Assembly: GCA_037447655.1 (NCBI GenBank)
Contig: JBBHKE010001071.1
Coordinates: 248,001-312,000 of the forward strand
Length of the DNA stretch: 64,000 bases
Direction of reading: 5' to 3'
Source of the DNA: Zygnema cylindricum
Taxonomy: Eukaryota > Streptophyta > Zygnematophyceae > Zygnematales > Zygnemataceae
Shown: in pieces, positions 1-11,234 of the stretch
How the letters are laid out: every line of letters begins with the position of its first letter
Position numbering within the stretch: position 1 is the stretch's first letter
Notes under the pieces: generated by a model
Database searches by the model: none
The model's input: only the letters and a program-made list of their open reading frames with translations
What the model was told of the DNA's origin: nothing
Translations under genes and position numbers: made by a program

Positions 1-1
1 T

Positions 2-127
2 GGCAATACTATATTTTGGCAAGTGCATTTTTTAGGAAGGCCAGAAGATGAGTTAACTTTAGAAGATAAAAATTCCGAGTTTTTGCAAAGGTATTGGAGG
101 GATAATAATATAGAATTCTTGTCTTGA
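2..127 (+). CDS. C-terminal end of an unidentified open frame entering from the left
   Basis: A 41-codon frame is open from the window edge to a TGA at 125-127. It has mixed, protein-like composition (acidic stretch, then RYWRDNN near the end), unlike the low-complexity frames nearby. I do not recognise the family. Shortly downstream, a purine run (about 161-173) is followed by TG at 173-174, which could be the polypurine tract and LTR start of a retroelement whose body lies left of the window; that is inference only. Confidence 0.3.
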   Translation, partial: GNTIFWQVHFLGRPEDELTLEDKNSEFLQRYWRDNNIEFLS

Positions 128-1585
128 GAATAAAATGTGTTTTAACTATGGTCAGTTAAAAATAAAGAGGGGATGATGTAACAGTAATAGCGGATCGAAC
201 TTGTTCGTAAATGGGTATTTAGGTCTTATGATTATAGAGTACTAAATTTGGTAGACGTCCGCGAAAGAATTAAGTGATTTGGAGTTATAAATCAAAAGTT
301 ATAGCGATGGGTGTATTTAGGCGACAACGAGAGGTCTAAATACAAGCGGGTATCATTGAAACGGGTTAAGGGTGCATGTTTCATAAAGTTCTAATGAAAC
401 GTTTAGTACGCACGATGGTTTGTTTCGTACATTTTTTAGTAAAAAAAGTCACTTTCAGTTTATGGAATTTCGTAGGAAGTTTCGCGTGCGAAATTTGCGA
501 CGCACGTTCGTGAGAAGTTGCGTTTCGTTTGGCGCGCACTAATGTAGTATAATGTATATTTTATAATATACATTAATTTTGTTATACAATGCATTAATAC
601 TTAATAATATAACACAATATAATCATGTACTATTATACAAAGAGAATATAATATAGTATTATATCAATGCCATATTAATGTAGTTTGTTATGTTTGTTCC
701 CTTTTCAGTAGACTTAAATTGTGACTGAAATACCGTGGTTTTTTATAGTTTTCGTGTTTGGTTGAACTTTGAGCCGTACAATGTTTTACTTCCAAAGAGG
801 AATTTTGACCACGTTTCATTTCTGTTTGTTGCTCTGTATTTTCTGTCCCTCCAGTGACGAGGAGGTATATGTTGCACTGTTATTTGTCTCTCCATTACTG
901 TATGGGTGTATCGGTGGTCCGATAATCGGTGGAGCTTCACTTCTTTGAAGCACTTTGATATGGGCTTAATTTGTAGGCGTGATTTGTGTTAGGATTCGGT
1001 TTTTCTCTTGTTGCTTTGGGTTATATTTGTAGTGTTCAATATGATAGGGAACAACCAGTTTTACATGCATTTCTTGAATCAATAATATTTCCAAGAATAA
1101 AGTAGTTTGCGATTTTTTAGCATAAGGATATATTTGTTGCAATGTTAGGAATGCTTTCCGGTCTGACAATAAATGTTTAAAGAATACATAGCAAGTAAGA
1201 TTGTTTTTCTTTTTCCAATACTATCAATGTAGGGCTTTCCTTTTTGTATACATGTACTCGCACTGCGAGTTTGAAATAAAATCACGATAATCAAATTATG
1301 CCAAAAAAACGTACCTTCTCTCACGCTCTCTCTTTCTCTCTTCTAATGTCTTGAATTGAATTTTTTGGGTTAAATAAAAAATTATTTTGGTTAATTTCCA
1401 ATGTGAATGTTTACTTTTCGAGTGCAAATATTTGCATCATCATCTAATTTTTTATTTCTAATGTTTGAAGTCAAAGTTATATAATTCATAATCTAAATTG
1501 GAAATCTTTTCATAAATCAAAAAGCATAACGTCAATTTGTTTTATAAATATTTATTTTATTTTTTATTTCTTTCGAAAGACCTCA
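128..1585. other. AT-rich intergenic DNA, no gene seen
   Basis: No frame here looks coding. The stretch 541-690 is very AT-rich and built from variants of an AATGTA/TATAAT theme that can pair with itself. A short CT run lies at about 1318-1342. Confidence 0.6.
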
Positions 1586-2112
1586 ACACCAATAGCACCA
1601 CCAGCCGCACAGCAGCACCAGCCGCACAGCAGCAGCTGACTTGCAACAGCAGCTGCTGACTTGGTGCATGCAACTGCACCAGTAGCACTAGCTGCAGCAC
1701 CAGCAACAACAGTAGCAGCTGTCTGCCCAACAACTGCACCAGCAACAGCAGTAGCAGCATCTGTCTGCCCAACACAGCAGACAACTGCACCAGCAACAGC
1801 AGTAGCAGCATCTGTCTGCCCAACACAGCAGCTGTCTGAACAGTAGCAGCAGCTGTCTGAACAGTAGCAGCAACTGTCTGCCCAGCAGCTGTCTGAACAG
1901 TAGCAGCAACTGTCTGCCCAGCAGCTGTCTGAACAGTAGCAGCAACTGTCTGCCCAGCAGCATCTGTCTGCCCAACACAGCAGCTGTCTGCCCAGCAGCA
2001 GCAGCTGCCTGCCCAACAACAGCAGCTGTGGGCAACAGCAGCTGTCTGAACCGTAGTAGCAGCTGTATGCCCAGCAGCAGCAGCTGTCTGAACAGTTGCA
2101 ACACCTGTCAAG
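1586..2112. repeat. CAG-rich compound minisatellite
   Basis: About 0.5 kb made of CAGCAG, CTGTCTG and CCCAACA blocks. Two long units are visible: a roughly 51-bp unit repeated around 1735-1840 and a roughly 36-bp unit repeated around 1858-1965. The repeats contain no stop codon in any minus-strand frame, so long overlapping minus frames exist, but their composition (runs of Ala, Cys or Leu depending on frame) is that expected from a repeat. I treat it as non-coding. Confidence 0.75.
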
Positions 2113-3013
2113 TGCTGTCTGAAAATGAAAATCTAAATTAAATCTACAATGAAAATACATATGTGGTTTGGTTGAATGATGGATTCCATATTCACCTACT
2201 TATATAGGCAAATAACCTATTTAAAAAAAACTAATAAATCGGTGGGAAGTGCTACACTTTGCTGTTCAAACCCTAAAAAATGCTCTAAAATTATGGTTCG
2301 TATTTGAACCAGTGGGTAAAATTTCAAAAACGGATTATCAAAAAGGAGTGGCAAAATTGTGAACTTTAAAAAAAATTAAAAACAGGTTAGCAAAAAAGCG
2401 CGCAAAGTACGGAAGGATTATAAACGAGAGAGAAACGCGCACGGCAAACAGCGAAATCCTAAAAAAAAATCAAACCAAACATTTTTGAAGGGGGGAGCGT
2501 CACAGGAGGATGATGTCGGTGGGTGACATTGCATCCTCCAAGGCATAATATGCGACGTGTACCCACGAGGTCGCGCGTTCGTCGTGGAAATTGGTTCACT
2601 TTTCCACGAGGCACAATGCTATTCGTTCAGGCGCTGAAAATTGACCTACTCCGGGTCACTTGTTCCGAACTGAAAGTGTCAGACGATGGCGTATCCGATT
2701 TGGCATCTGACGGTCCACGTTTACACCCATAAACGTGGAGAATAAAATCTGTCATTCAGTAGGCTTGTTTTTCTGACAATTTTTTTTTTTGGTACGGCAA
2801 TGTATGAAACAGTACGACTTTCAGTAAAAATTGGCATTTTTTCCCTAATGGAACCTTGCTCTTACACTAATAGCGATACACGGTGTGCTGTAGAGTATCC
2901 GCACGTTGCTGCGATTCATTTTCACAGCTCAACGAACAGTTCACATACATGGAACGCTCGGCGAAACTTCCCTTGGCAAACCCTAAAAAATTAGAAGCTG
3001 CATTTTCCTGCAG
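2113..3013. other. Non-coding or intronic DNA upstream of the oxidase exons
   Basis: Poly-A rich DNA at 2220-2480, then a slightly more GC-rich stretch (2490-2740) with short frames that match nothing I recognise. If the multicopper oxidase below is intact, its upstream exons must lie here or beyond the left edge; I could not find the domain-1 copper motif (HWHG type) anywhere in 1-3013. Confidence 0.4.
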
Positions 3014-5545
3014 GCCCTATTGGAGCGGCCATTCTGCGGTACAGAGGAGCTGCTGCCGTATATCCGACTGGCGACATTCCGACCACTTTCCCTGCATGGG
3101 ACGACACGGACTACAGTATTGCTCGGGAACAGAAAATTGTGACTCGGAAAGGGTACACAGAGAAAATACCAGCACAAACAAGAGAGATTATTCTTGTGGG
3201 AACGCAAAATCGGTACAACGGATGCCTCGTGTAAGTGTCAACTGTTTTTGCAACAGCTGATTTCTTATTCTATTACAGCTGATTATCATTGTATGCCCGA
3301 AAATAGCGTTCAAGAGTCGTTTTCTTGACAAGATTCTTAAGATTTCTTGTTAGGGTTATGATTTTGGTGGCGGTTAAACTTATTTCATGAAGAGCTTGTT
3401 TTGCAGACGAGCATTGAACAATACTTCGTTTGTCACCCCTGGAATCCCAACCCTTCTTGAACAATATTATGGAATTAATCCGATTACGGATGACAAGTCC
3501 TATGACAAGCCAAAGGTTACATGGAACTGCAGTAATCCTTTGCCGGTGGAAAATATTTATATTAATGCCGATGCCAAAAGTATTATCTACAAAACTCCGG
3601 TGAGTTTCATGGTTTTGTTTAGTTTGGCTCGTTCTGGGAAGACGAAAACGTAATTTGTTTTCTGTAAATCGAGGATAATCAGTCCTTGGATGCAAAACCT
3701 ATCATTTTTTGTCTTTTGTGTCTGTCCATTAAAGGAGATTTGACTAAACCTGGTGTTAGCTTTGTAAACTGTTTTTCAATTCGTGCTCAGTATTATAGCT
3801 TGGTCATTCCTATTCTTTATGACTAATATATGATTATGTAGCTAATTATGTCTTATGGTGAGTGATGCCTGTATGGTTCCAGTTCTATGACGTTGTAATT
3901 ATTATATTTAGGACTGGTGTATCTTTTGGTTAAGAGGCTGGCATTTTGTCTTTTTTGGTCTTGCAGCTCAACACCGTCATTCAAGTTGTTTTCCAAAACG
4001 CTTTGTCACTAACCAATGTCAGGTAATGCTGCGAATGATTTCTTCCTTTTTACTTTTCTCTTTCCGCAGAATGGAATCTAAACCAGAGAATCCAAACTTC
4101 CATCTTTTGTGCAAGTTCATGACAACAAGCTTCCTCAGCAACTTTTATTTGTCTGATTGGAAATATGTGGACCAGTGATGAACATCCATGGCAACTTCAC
4201 GGTCACGACTTCTGGGTGCTCGGATGGGGCTATGGAACTTACGATCCCGTCACGAGTCCAAAGTCCTTCAATCTGAAAAATCCTATTAAACGAAATACAG
4301 TCACTCTTTACCCCAATGGATGGTTGGCAATCCGTTATAAGGCCAACAATCCAGGTATGGTTTAGCGTTGTTTTAACAAATGGCATTAAATTAGACCATT
4401 CAAAGTCCTTTTTGAGTAATGATTATGGAAAAGTATGGCGAGGTTAGAATGATTTTCTGGAATGCCTGTGGATTTCAGCAGGACTTTCTTCGAGAGATTC
4501 TCACAATTTATTGTTTGTTTTTTCTTTATGATGATCGACATATGTTAAGAAATGGAGAAGCTTTTGTTTAAGATTCTGGCTTGACGTGGAGTTGAGAGAT
4601 TTTGTTTGTTCTATTTCGGGAAGTGAAGTGCCGGTTTGATACCGTGAGCATAAAAGTAGAAATAAAGAAGTAAATTTTGAATAGAGAAGTTTCGTTGTTG
4701 GCTGGGTTGTTCATTGATTTGCAGGCATCTGGGCCCTCCACTGTGTAAGTAGTCTTCTTTACTTCACTGCATTGTATAATTTAATACTTTTCTTGTCAAG
4801 TTGAAGCTCTTTCAATTACATTCAATTTCTATTTCTTCTCTGGTTGCAACTTCTGTTTTTAGTGTGCTTATTTTGAAGCTGGTTGCTTTTCTTCATCCGT
4901 CATCTTAATCCGAAAACTGTTGCCTTGACTCGATTTTTTCCAATCCCTCATTCTGAAACTAAAGATGCTGTTCCAAAATAATCAATTACCCCTTTTCTCC
5001 TCCACCAACCAAAACAATGCCATACCAATTGTGTAAATCAGTTAAGTAAATCCACAATGTGACTGTAAAACCTAAAGACATCACCTTCTGGAGACCGTAA
5101 CATATTTTCTCCCGTACTCCACCAAGCAAAACATCGTACCAATAAGTAAAGTAAACCATTAACCAGTAAAATAAATAGTAGCTGCTTTTCCAGTAACCCT
5201 AACACATTTTCCCATGGTCGCCTTTTGTAACCATAATTACACCTTTTCCCTCCTCCATCAACCAAAAAAGTACACTGATGTAAAAAGTAAACCAGTGACG
5301 TAAGTAATCATTGGTTTCCTAGTAACCCTAACACATTCCACCACGGCCATGGTACGGAACCCCTGCACATATTCTTCCACCAAGCCATGGGCATGGAAGT
5401 CGCCATAGCCGCCGGCCTGGACAAGCTTCCCTCCCTTCCTCGCAACTTCCCTACATGTGGAAACATCACTTCTGACGTCATCAAGAAAGGATTCCCCAAA
5501 TCAGGCCACCATCCACCAGGGACGGGCCATCATAGGAACCCGTAA
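3014..5545 (+). CDS. Multicopper oxidase, ascorbate-oxidase/laccase type, C-terminal part (six exons)
   Basis: Exons inferred from frame and splice signals: 3014-3230, 3407-3599, 3967-4022, 4176-4354, 4725-4744 and 5366-5545 (stop TAA 5543-5545). With one base from the missing upstream exon they give 281 codons in one frame. Exon 1 has the AO-type PAWDD motif and the TQN..NG hinge between domains 2 and 3. Exon 3 has VFQNA, the edge of cupredoxin domain 3. Exon 4 has the copper ligands [11 protein letters not shown], then the family's NP..RNT...PNGW block. Exons 5 and 6 together give HC|HxxxHxxxxM, the last copper motif with the axial Met. Such enzymes oxidise ascorbate or phenols and reduce O2 to water, usually outside the cell. 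The first five exons use GT/AG where visible, but the last acceptor is not AG (bases before 5366 are CCCTG). Domains 1 and 2 are missing: either a long upstream intron or a truncated gene. Confidence 0.7.
5192..5337. repeat. Short direct repeat in the last intron of the oxidase
   Basis: A 17-bp sequence starting AGTAACCCTAAC occurs at 5192-5208 and again at 5321-5337, inside a loosely repeated 130-bp block. The second copy lies just before the last exon, so the irregular acceptor there may have arisen when the block was duplicated. Confidence 0.55.
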
Positions 5546-5569
5546 GGCGAGGGATGAGTTCTTTCTCTC

Positions 5570-5574
5570 CCCCC

Positions 5575-5635
<61 letters not shown>

Positions 5636-5765
5636 CCCCTCTCTCTCTCCCCCCCCCCCCCTCTCTCTCTCCTCAGCTCCTCTCTCCTCTCCCCTCTCTT
5701 TCTGCCCCTCCCCCCACTCTCCCTCCTCCCTTTCTCCCTCCCTCTCCCTCTCTCTCCTTTCTGTG
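5570..5765. repeat. CT microsatellite
   Basis: Pyrimidine tract dominated by CT with C-runs, beginning 25 bp after the oxidase stop codon. Proline/serine/leucine frames across it are repeat artefacts. Confidence 0.9.
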
Positions 5766-6281
5766 TGTATTCTTCACAGAGGAGCTTGGATCTTTTTTTT
5801 ACTAGATGGGCAACAAACAGCAATTTCTGGCCTTTAAGATGTAAGGCAACTGAGAGAAAGGCTGAGAATTTATATCTTAAGAATCAGGAAGGTTTATTTC
5901 TTAAGAATGGGAACGGGAGTAATTTATTCTTATTATTACTATAATAACGTTTATGTACTGTTAATATAATCATGAGTTTTTGATACCAGAGAACAAATTT
6001 TGAGAGTGTAGTACCCAAAAAGTGAGTCGATGTTTATAGGGATTTTCCAGCTTACTAGATGTAATCCTCCATTTGTTTGAAATGAAATAGTGTGCGATTT
6101 TGTGAATTTGTTCTATCTCACCTTTGTTTTTGTTTGAATATGGAATGCTGCATCGATTTCTCAGTCTCCATCCTAAAAATTGTTGAAGTGCAAAAGGAAA
6201 CGGTCCCTTGTCTTTGTTTCTAATATCATAATTTTTAAAAAATACGAAATGGTAGTTGTGTACGAGAAAATAAAGTCTCTA
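5766..6281. other. Non-coding spacer
   Basis: AT-rich DNA after the oxidase gene. It could hold its 3' UTR, but no clear signal was identified. Confidence 0.5.
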
Positions 6282-7215
6282 AAAAGGCGAAAAACATGGG
6301 ACTTAGTAGAGCTTCCACCAAAGAGAAAAGCTATTGGAAGTACATGGATTTATTGTAAATCTCAAACCCAGAAAACACCAAAAAAAGGTACAATGGCTAG
6401 GACGGTAGTAGAAGTTTTTAATTTAAAAAAAGTGTCGACTTTGAAAAAACCTTCTTGTCAGTCAGAAAATTTCCCTCGAACAGAATTCTTTTATCCCTCG
6501 CAAAATCATGAAAGATATAGAAATCCACGAGATAGATGTGAAAATTGCCTTTCTACACAAAAGATTTAACGAGAGTTTTATACATGAAACGTCCAAAAAT
6601 GTATGAGGAGATAAGAAAAGAAAACCTAGTGTGTAAATTGTTTGAATCCTTGTACGGATTAAACCAAGCAACTAAGCAAGAGAATCGGAAATTACACCGA
6701 TAATTGTTATTAGTGTTATTGTTTTTTTGCCACTTAAAACATCTTTTCTCTGTGCACACCTGTCCGATTGTCAATCCGATGGTTTCTATTGGAAGGCAAG
6801 ATTCTCACCTTCCTGTTGGTGGTCTCCCATTGACATTTGGATAAGTGTGCACGGAGAAAAGCCGTTTTAAGTGGCAAAAAAACTTTAGCACAAATAATGG
6901 TTATCAGTGTAGTTTTTAGTCGAATTATATTTTTAATCGATTTAAGCTTCACAAAAATTATTTCAGACCACTTAGTTTATGTAAAGAGTGTGAATAAAAG
7001 GGGGAAACCTTTATTGCTGTGTATGTTGATGATTTGTTGACCATCACATAGTATAAAGAAAAGAGTAATAAGATATAAAAAAGATATGCTTTAGATACCC
7101 AGTTTGACAAAACAAACTTAGGGGAGGTTAAATACATCTTATAAGAAGCATATATGGGAAAGGAAAAAGAAAGTAATCAAGATAACCCAAAAGAAGGCAA
7201 TTGGAAACATGATGG
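6282..7215 (+). pseudogene. Decayed Ty1/copia reverse-transcriptase fragment
   Basis: Frame-hopping translation recovers copia landmarks in order: the TWDLVELPP...W start of the RT domain (from 6282), the IHEIDVKIAFL block (about 6519-6560), LVCKLFESLYGL (about 6630-6665), and after an inserted MITE the catalytic YVDDL (about 7020-7040) and a QFDK..LGE..YIL block. Several frameshifts and stops separate these. The sequence differs clearly from the copia copies at 24-64 kb, so it belongs to a different lineage. No LTRs were found beside it. Confidence 0.75.
6695..6909. mobile_element. MITE (TA target site, CACCGTG-type ends) inside the copia fragment
   Basis: 215 bp flanked by TA (6693-6694 and 6910-6911). 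The ends are inverted copies, about 45 bp each with mismatches, including TTTTTTTGCCACTTAAAA and its complement. The same inner arm (CCACTTAAAACATCTTTTCTC) is shared with the element at 16386-16602. No coding capacity. It splits the reverse-transcriptase fragment between its NQATKQ and FTKIISDH segments. Confidence 0.8.
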
Positions 7216-7600
7216 AGAAATCGGGATGGTTTGAGAGAGGGAAAGGGACAGAAGGAAAGGGAGAGAGGGAAGGGAGAGAGAGAGAGGACTAGGGAGAGGG
7301 GGGGAGGAGGAGGAATGGAGGAGGGGGACGAGGGAACAGGGGTGAGAGACGGGAAGAGAAAAAAAAAGGAGATAGTTTAATGGATTATGACAGGAAGAGG
7401 GTGCGGAGGAGGGAGGGGAGGGAGGGAGGGAAGGGAGGGAGAGAGGAAGAAACAGGGGATGGAGGAATGGAAGGTGGAGGGAGGGAGGAAATGAAGGAAT
7501 GGAATGGAGGAGAAAGGAATGGAAAGGATAATGGAATGAAAAAAAATGGAATGGATCTTGGAATGAAGGAGGAAACCATTTATTCACTCCATTGATTACA
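7216..7600. repeat. Purine-rich low-complexity tract
   Basis: GA/GGA/GGAATGG repeats on the plus strand. The overlapping frames are repeat artefacts. Confidence 0.85.
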
Positions 7601-8214
7601 ATCAAAATATTTTATGATACAAAAAAAAAATGATTTTTTTTTCGAATATATTATTATATCAAAAAAAAGAAACTGATTTTCTTCCCGGTCTAATTTTTAT
7701 GCTATTTTTAAAAATAATGAACTACAACAATAAAAAAATTGAAACGAATTTCAGTATTCCGTAAATTATAAAAGTAATTTTACAAAAAAAAGTACCGACT
7801 TTTTTATAGACAGCTTTTGAGAAGCATTTTTGAAGAAATTCGAACAAAAGGTAATAATTCTTTTTTTTATAAACAACTTTTTTTCTCTCGCAATAAGTTG
7901 TAAAATCTTTCGGAATTTAATTTTTCGATGTCATTCTCCCAAAAATGGAATAAAACAATTCTCATTATTATCGAAGTTGATCGAGAAAATTAAATTTTCT
8001 GCCCAAAAAAGGAATGAAAAAAGATAAAAGAACTGTGAGACGAGAATGGTGAAATTTAATTTCAAATAATAAAGCTTGAAATTGAAAGGAGAAAAAAAAA
8101 AAAAACTAATAAAATCAGATTAAATAAAAATATATTCCAAGCGAAATATATATAAACATGTATATAGTGTTTAACAGTTTTTAACAAAACAAACTCACAT
8201 TTTCACAGCTTCAT
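7601..8214. other. AT-rich spacer, no gene seen
   Basis: Poly-A and poly-T rich DNA downstream of the PAN gene on its coding strand. It probably includes that gene's 3' UTR. Confidence 0.5.
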
Positions 8215-8307
8215 TCACATAACTCGACGAGGGGGAGGAGATCGGGCAATAGCTCTCCAAGACAGGGATTGTTGAGAACATGTGATTCCTGAAAAAAAGA
8301 GGGAGGA

Positions 8308-8343
<36 letters not shown>

Positions 8344-10551
8344 TAGGGAGAGAGAGAGGACGAGAGAGAGGGAAAGTTATGTTAGAAAAAGAATTTCATC
8401 TGGTTCGGTTGTTGGAAAAAGGTTCGGTTCGAGAGGGAGAGAGGCAGAAGGAGAGCGAGAGGGGAAGGCTGAGGGAGAGGAAAGGGGAAGGCTGAGGGAG
8501 AGGAAGGGGGAAGAGAGAGAGAGAGAGAGGCAGTTTTGTGGACTCACGTTTTTGAATTTTTCCAACGTTTTTTATTTATTTTTTTCTCCTACATTTCTTG
8601 ATTTTCTGCCTTTTGACTCAATTATTCTCCGTGCTTGCACGAATTTTACCGTTTTTGCACCTATCTATGACTTTCCCATGTTTTTTCACCCTCTTTCACC
8701 CTTTTCAAATGTTCTTTCAACCTCGTTCTATGAACTTTTAACATAAAAAAGTTTTTTTTTACATTTTTTTAGGATTTTAGGATTTTTTCACCTGACGAGA
8801 TCGCGGAAACTGCGTCGGGGTTTGCGATCCTGTTCACAGTATTGGTGCGAAGTGCGCAATTCTTCGATCCGTCGCCGATGTTGCCGAAGGAGAAAGCCGT
8901 ACAGTTGGGCTGAATGCGACAAAGGGCGCAGCAATCTGTCTTATTCGCGACATTCGTCGTGTTCAGTTCGACTCCTCGTACATCGACACCTTCTTCGAAA
9001 ACGCACGAATTTCCGCCTGGAAAAGAGAAAAAAAATAGGGAAACGACCAAAGGAAAAAGAGAATAAGGAAAACAAGGAAAAAGGGGCGAATTAGGAAAAA
9101 GGATTAGGAATGGGATTAGGAATGGGAATGGGGAATGGGGAATGGGGAATGGGGAAAAGGGCGAGGACGGGGAAAAAGTAGTGGGAAATGGGAAATTGAT
9201 TAGGAAAGGGAAGGGAAAAGGAAAAGAAAAATTGAAAGACAAAAGAGGAAAATGAAAAGGGAAACATACAAAAGGAAAAGAGTATAGGATCAGGAAAGGA
9301 AAGGAAAGAGAGAAGCAGAAAGGAAAAGGAAGTAGTAATTTTTTTTCTGTTTTTTCAGTAGAGCAAGAATTGTTGGGGTAGTGACATTTGCAAAAAGAGA
9401 AATAAGCGAAAGAAAATTTGAACAATAAGGTGAAGGCAGAAGGGAAAATATCGGTATTGAAAAGAGGAGGGTGAAAAAATGGGTGAAAAATAGGTGCAAT
9501 GGTGATCTTCATATTAATGGGAAAAGAGAATAAAATGAAAAACAGAAGTAGTGAAAATTGGGATGTCTTTGGACTGTTCCTTTTCTTTTTTTATTCTATA
9601 ATTTATTGAATCTTTTGGTGCAAAAAGACGATGTACTAAATTTGGGACTGATTCTGAATGAAATTTTATTTGTGTTCACATTTCTGTTTGCTGACATTTA
9701 GGGGAAAAAACGAAAATAACGAATTTGGGTAAAATTTGAAGTTCCTTATAATTTTTGATTAGGGAATCTCACATTTTACGTTCATTATTCCCTTCTTCAC
9801 TTCCGAAAAAAAAAAAAAAATCAAAAAAAAAATCAAACAAAAAGAATCGAGGAAAAAAACTCAAAATTTAAACCCGAAAAAACTTCAAAAGAACCAACAA
9901 ACTTAAAAATAACGACCAAAAAACCACCTCCAAAAAACAAAGCGAAAATAGAAATGCAAAAAAACTTACTGCGAACTCCGGAAGTCGTACCCTGACTCGG
10001 GACTCGATTATTCGTCGCGTACTTCAAATCGCAAAGCCCCTTTTTCGCACCCGATTTAAAAAAAGTAAAACCCGCGCATTTCGTGGTCGATGAACACCAT
10101 CGACAACATTCCTCCTTCGTTGCAATTCCCATATATTGTCCCATAACGGAGAACAAAGAAAACAAAGGAAACTCAAAATTGTCGTCAAAATCGCATTGAC
10201 CCAAAACGATTCCGGAAAGCGCTTTCGAATCGCTTTCGACTTTTTCGAAGCTCGATTTTAAATTACAATTTCCTCCGGAAGAATAGAAAGTGTATCCCGA
10301 GCATCCTTCCGTGGAGAGACAAAGGAGACCGCAAGATTCGCGAGAGGAGGCGCTGACGGTTGTCATGTCGCCACCGACATAGCGAACGCCGTCTTGGAGA
10401 GTGCAGCCTGGGGGAGGAGAGGGAGAGGAGGGAGGAGAGAGAGGGGAGGGCGAAGGAGAGGAGAGGGCGAGGGAAAGGCAAAGAGAGAGAGAACGAGCAG
10501 AGAAAGAGCAGGTTAGTGGAAGGAGATGGAGTGGGGGAGAGGAAGAGTGGG

Positions 10552-10607
<56 letters not shown>

Positions 10608-11234
10608 CTCGCTGAGTAAGCTGGAAAGAGAGGAAATCAGAGGAGATTGGGGGAAAATATAAACATCTCTCTCTTCCGTCATTCTCTCCTCACCTTTCTA
10701 CCTTCATTATCCTACCACTCACTACCCACCACTCCTTTTCCCCTGCATTTCCCCCCCGTTTCGACTGCCTCTACCGCTCTCTTTTTTCACTCCTCTCACT
10801 CTTGTCCACATTTACTTCTTCAACTTCTTTTTCTTCCTCTCTTTCCTTCCACTTCTCTCTTCCCCCCTCTTTTATCCGCTTCCCCTTTTCTTCTCTCACT
10901 GTTTTCTTTCCCTGCCTCTCCCCTTCCTCTCTTTTTTGTCCCACTCTCTCTTCTCTTCATTATTCCTTCTTAATTTCTCGCTCGCTTTCCTCCCTCTTCT
11001 TTTCCCCCTCTATATATTTCTCTCTCTCTCTCTCTTCCCTCGCTCATCCCTTTTCCCCCCTCTCTGTATTTCTCTCTCTCTCTCTCTCTCCCCTCCCTGT
11101 CCCTTTTCCCCCCCTCTATATTTCTCTCTCTCTCTCTCTTCCCTCCCTCTCCCTTTTTTCGATTCTCATTATTTTGTACGTCTCTCTTACTCACCTTGTA
11201 CGGCTCCCACAGTAACCAGAATAAACGTTATCAT
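8215..11234 (-). CDS. Secreted PAN/Apple-domain protein, four exons, 258 aa
   Basis: Exons on the minus strand: 11234-11195, 10407-9970, 9016-8792 and 8288-8215. All junctions are GT/AG and the phases agree (777 nt, no internal stop). Exon 1 encodes MITFILVTVGAVQ, a signal peptide, and splits a Gly codon. The mature protein holds three cysteine-rich PAN/Apple-like modules at roughly residues 15-85, 86-157 and 160-234. Each has the CC/C..C...C.GFTF/SGYTF...C.L pattern of the family, which binds proteins or carbohydrates outside the cell. A short basic, proline-rich tail ends at TGA (8215-8217). There is no transmembrane segment or GPI signal at the C terminus. All three introns contain GA or CT microsatellites, and a 0.3-kb GA array lies about 270 bp upstream of the ATG. 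The ligand is unknown. The start is the only ATG that gives a signal peptide in phase with exon 2. Confidence 0.82.
8291..8535. repeat. GA microsatellite in PAN intron 3
   Basis: GAGAGA runs interspersed with GGAAGGCTGAGG units, inside the intron between exons 3 and 4 of the PAN gene. Confidence 0.85.
9085..9330. repeat. GGAATGG/GGAAAAG purine tract in PAN intron 2
   Basis: Includes a short array of GGGAATG units near 9115-9155. It lies wholly in the intron between exons 2 and 3. Confidence 0.8.
10412..10608. repeat. GA microsatellite at the 3' end of PAN intron 1
   Basis: GA-rich on the plus strand, ending in about 50 bp of pure GA. On the coding strand it forms a long CT polypyrimidine tract directly before the exon 2 acceptor. 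Confidence 0.9.
10690..11165. repeat. CT-rich tract at the 5' end of PAN intron 1
   Basis: Pyrimidine-rich on the plus strand with CT runs and TATATTTCTCT units repeated at about 11012, 11067 and 11115. It is opposite in strand sense to the GA tract in the same intron. Confidence 0.85.

Noticed and set aside
1557-2160. Three overlapping long minus-strand frames
   Set aside because: Produced by a stop-free CAG repeat; products are repeats of Ala/Cys/Leu with no family resemblance.
5457-5837. Ser/Leu/Pro-rich frames over 5.5-5.8 kb
   Set aside because: Translation of a CT microsatellite on both strands.
9115-9155. Telomere-like array (GGGAATG)
   Set aside because: Only a few irregular units, within a general purine-rich intron.
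8769-9512. 247-codon minus frame as a single exon
   Set aside because: Only 8792-9016 is PAN-like; the upstream part is Phe/Pro-rich translation of the purine-rich intron, and a good acceptor splits the two.
10263-10682. Ser/Leu-rich minus frame and Glu/Arg-rich plus frames
   Set aside because: Shadows of the GA tract and of the PAN exon 2 in other frames.
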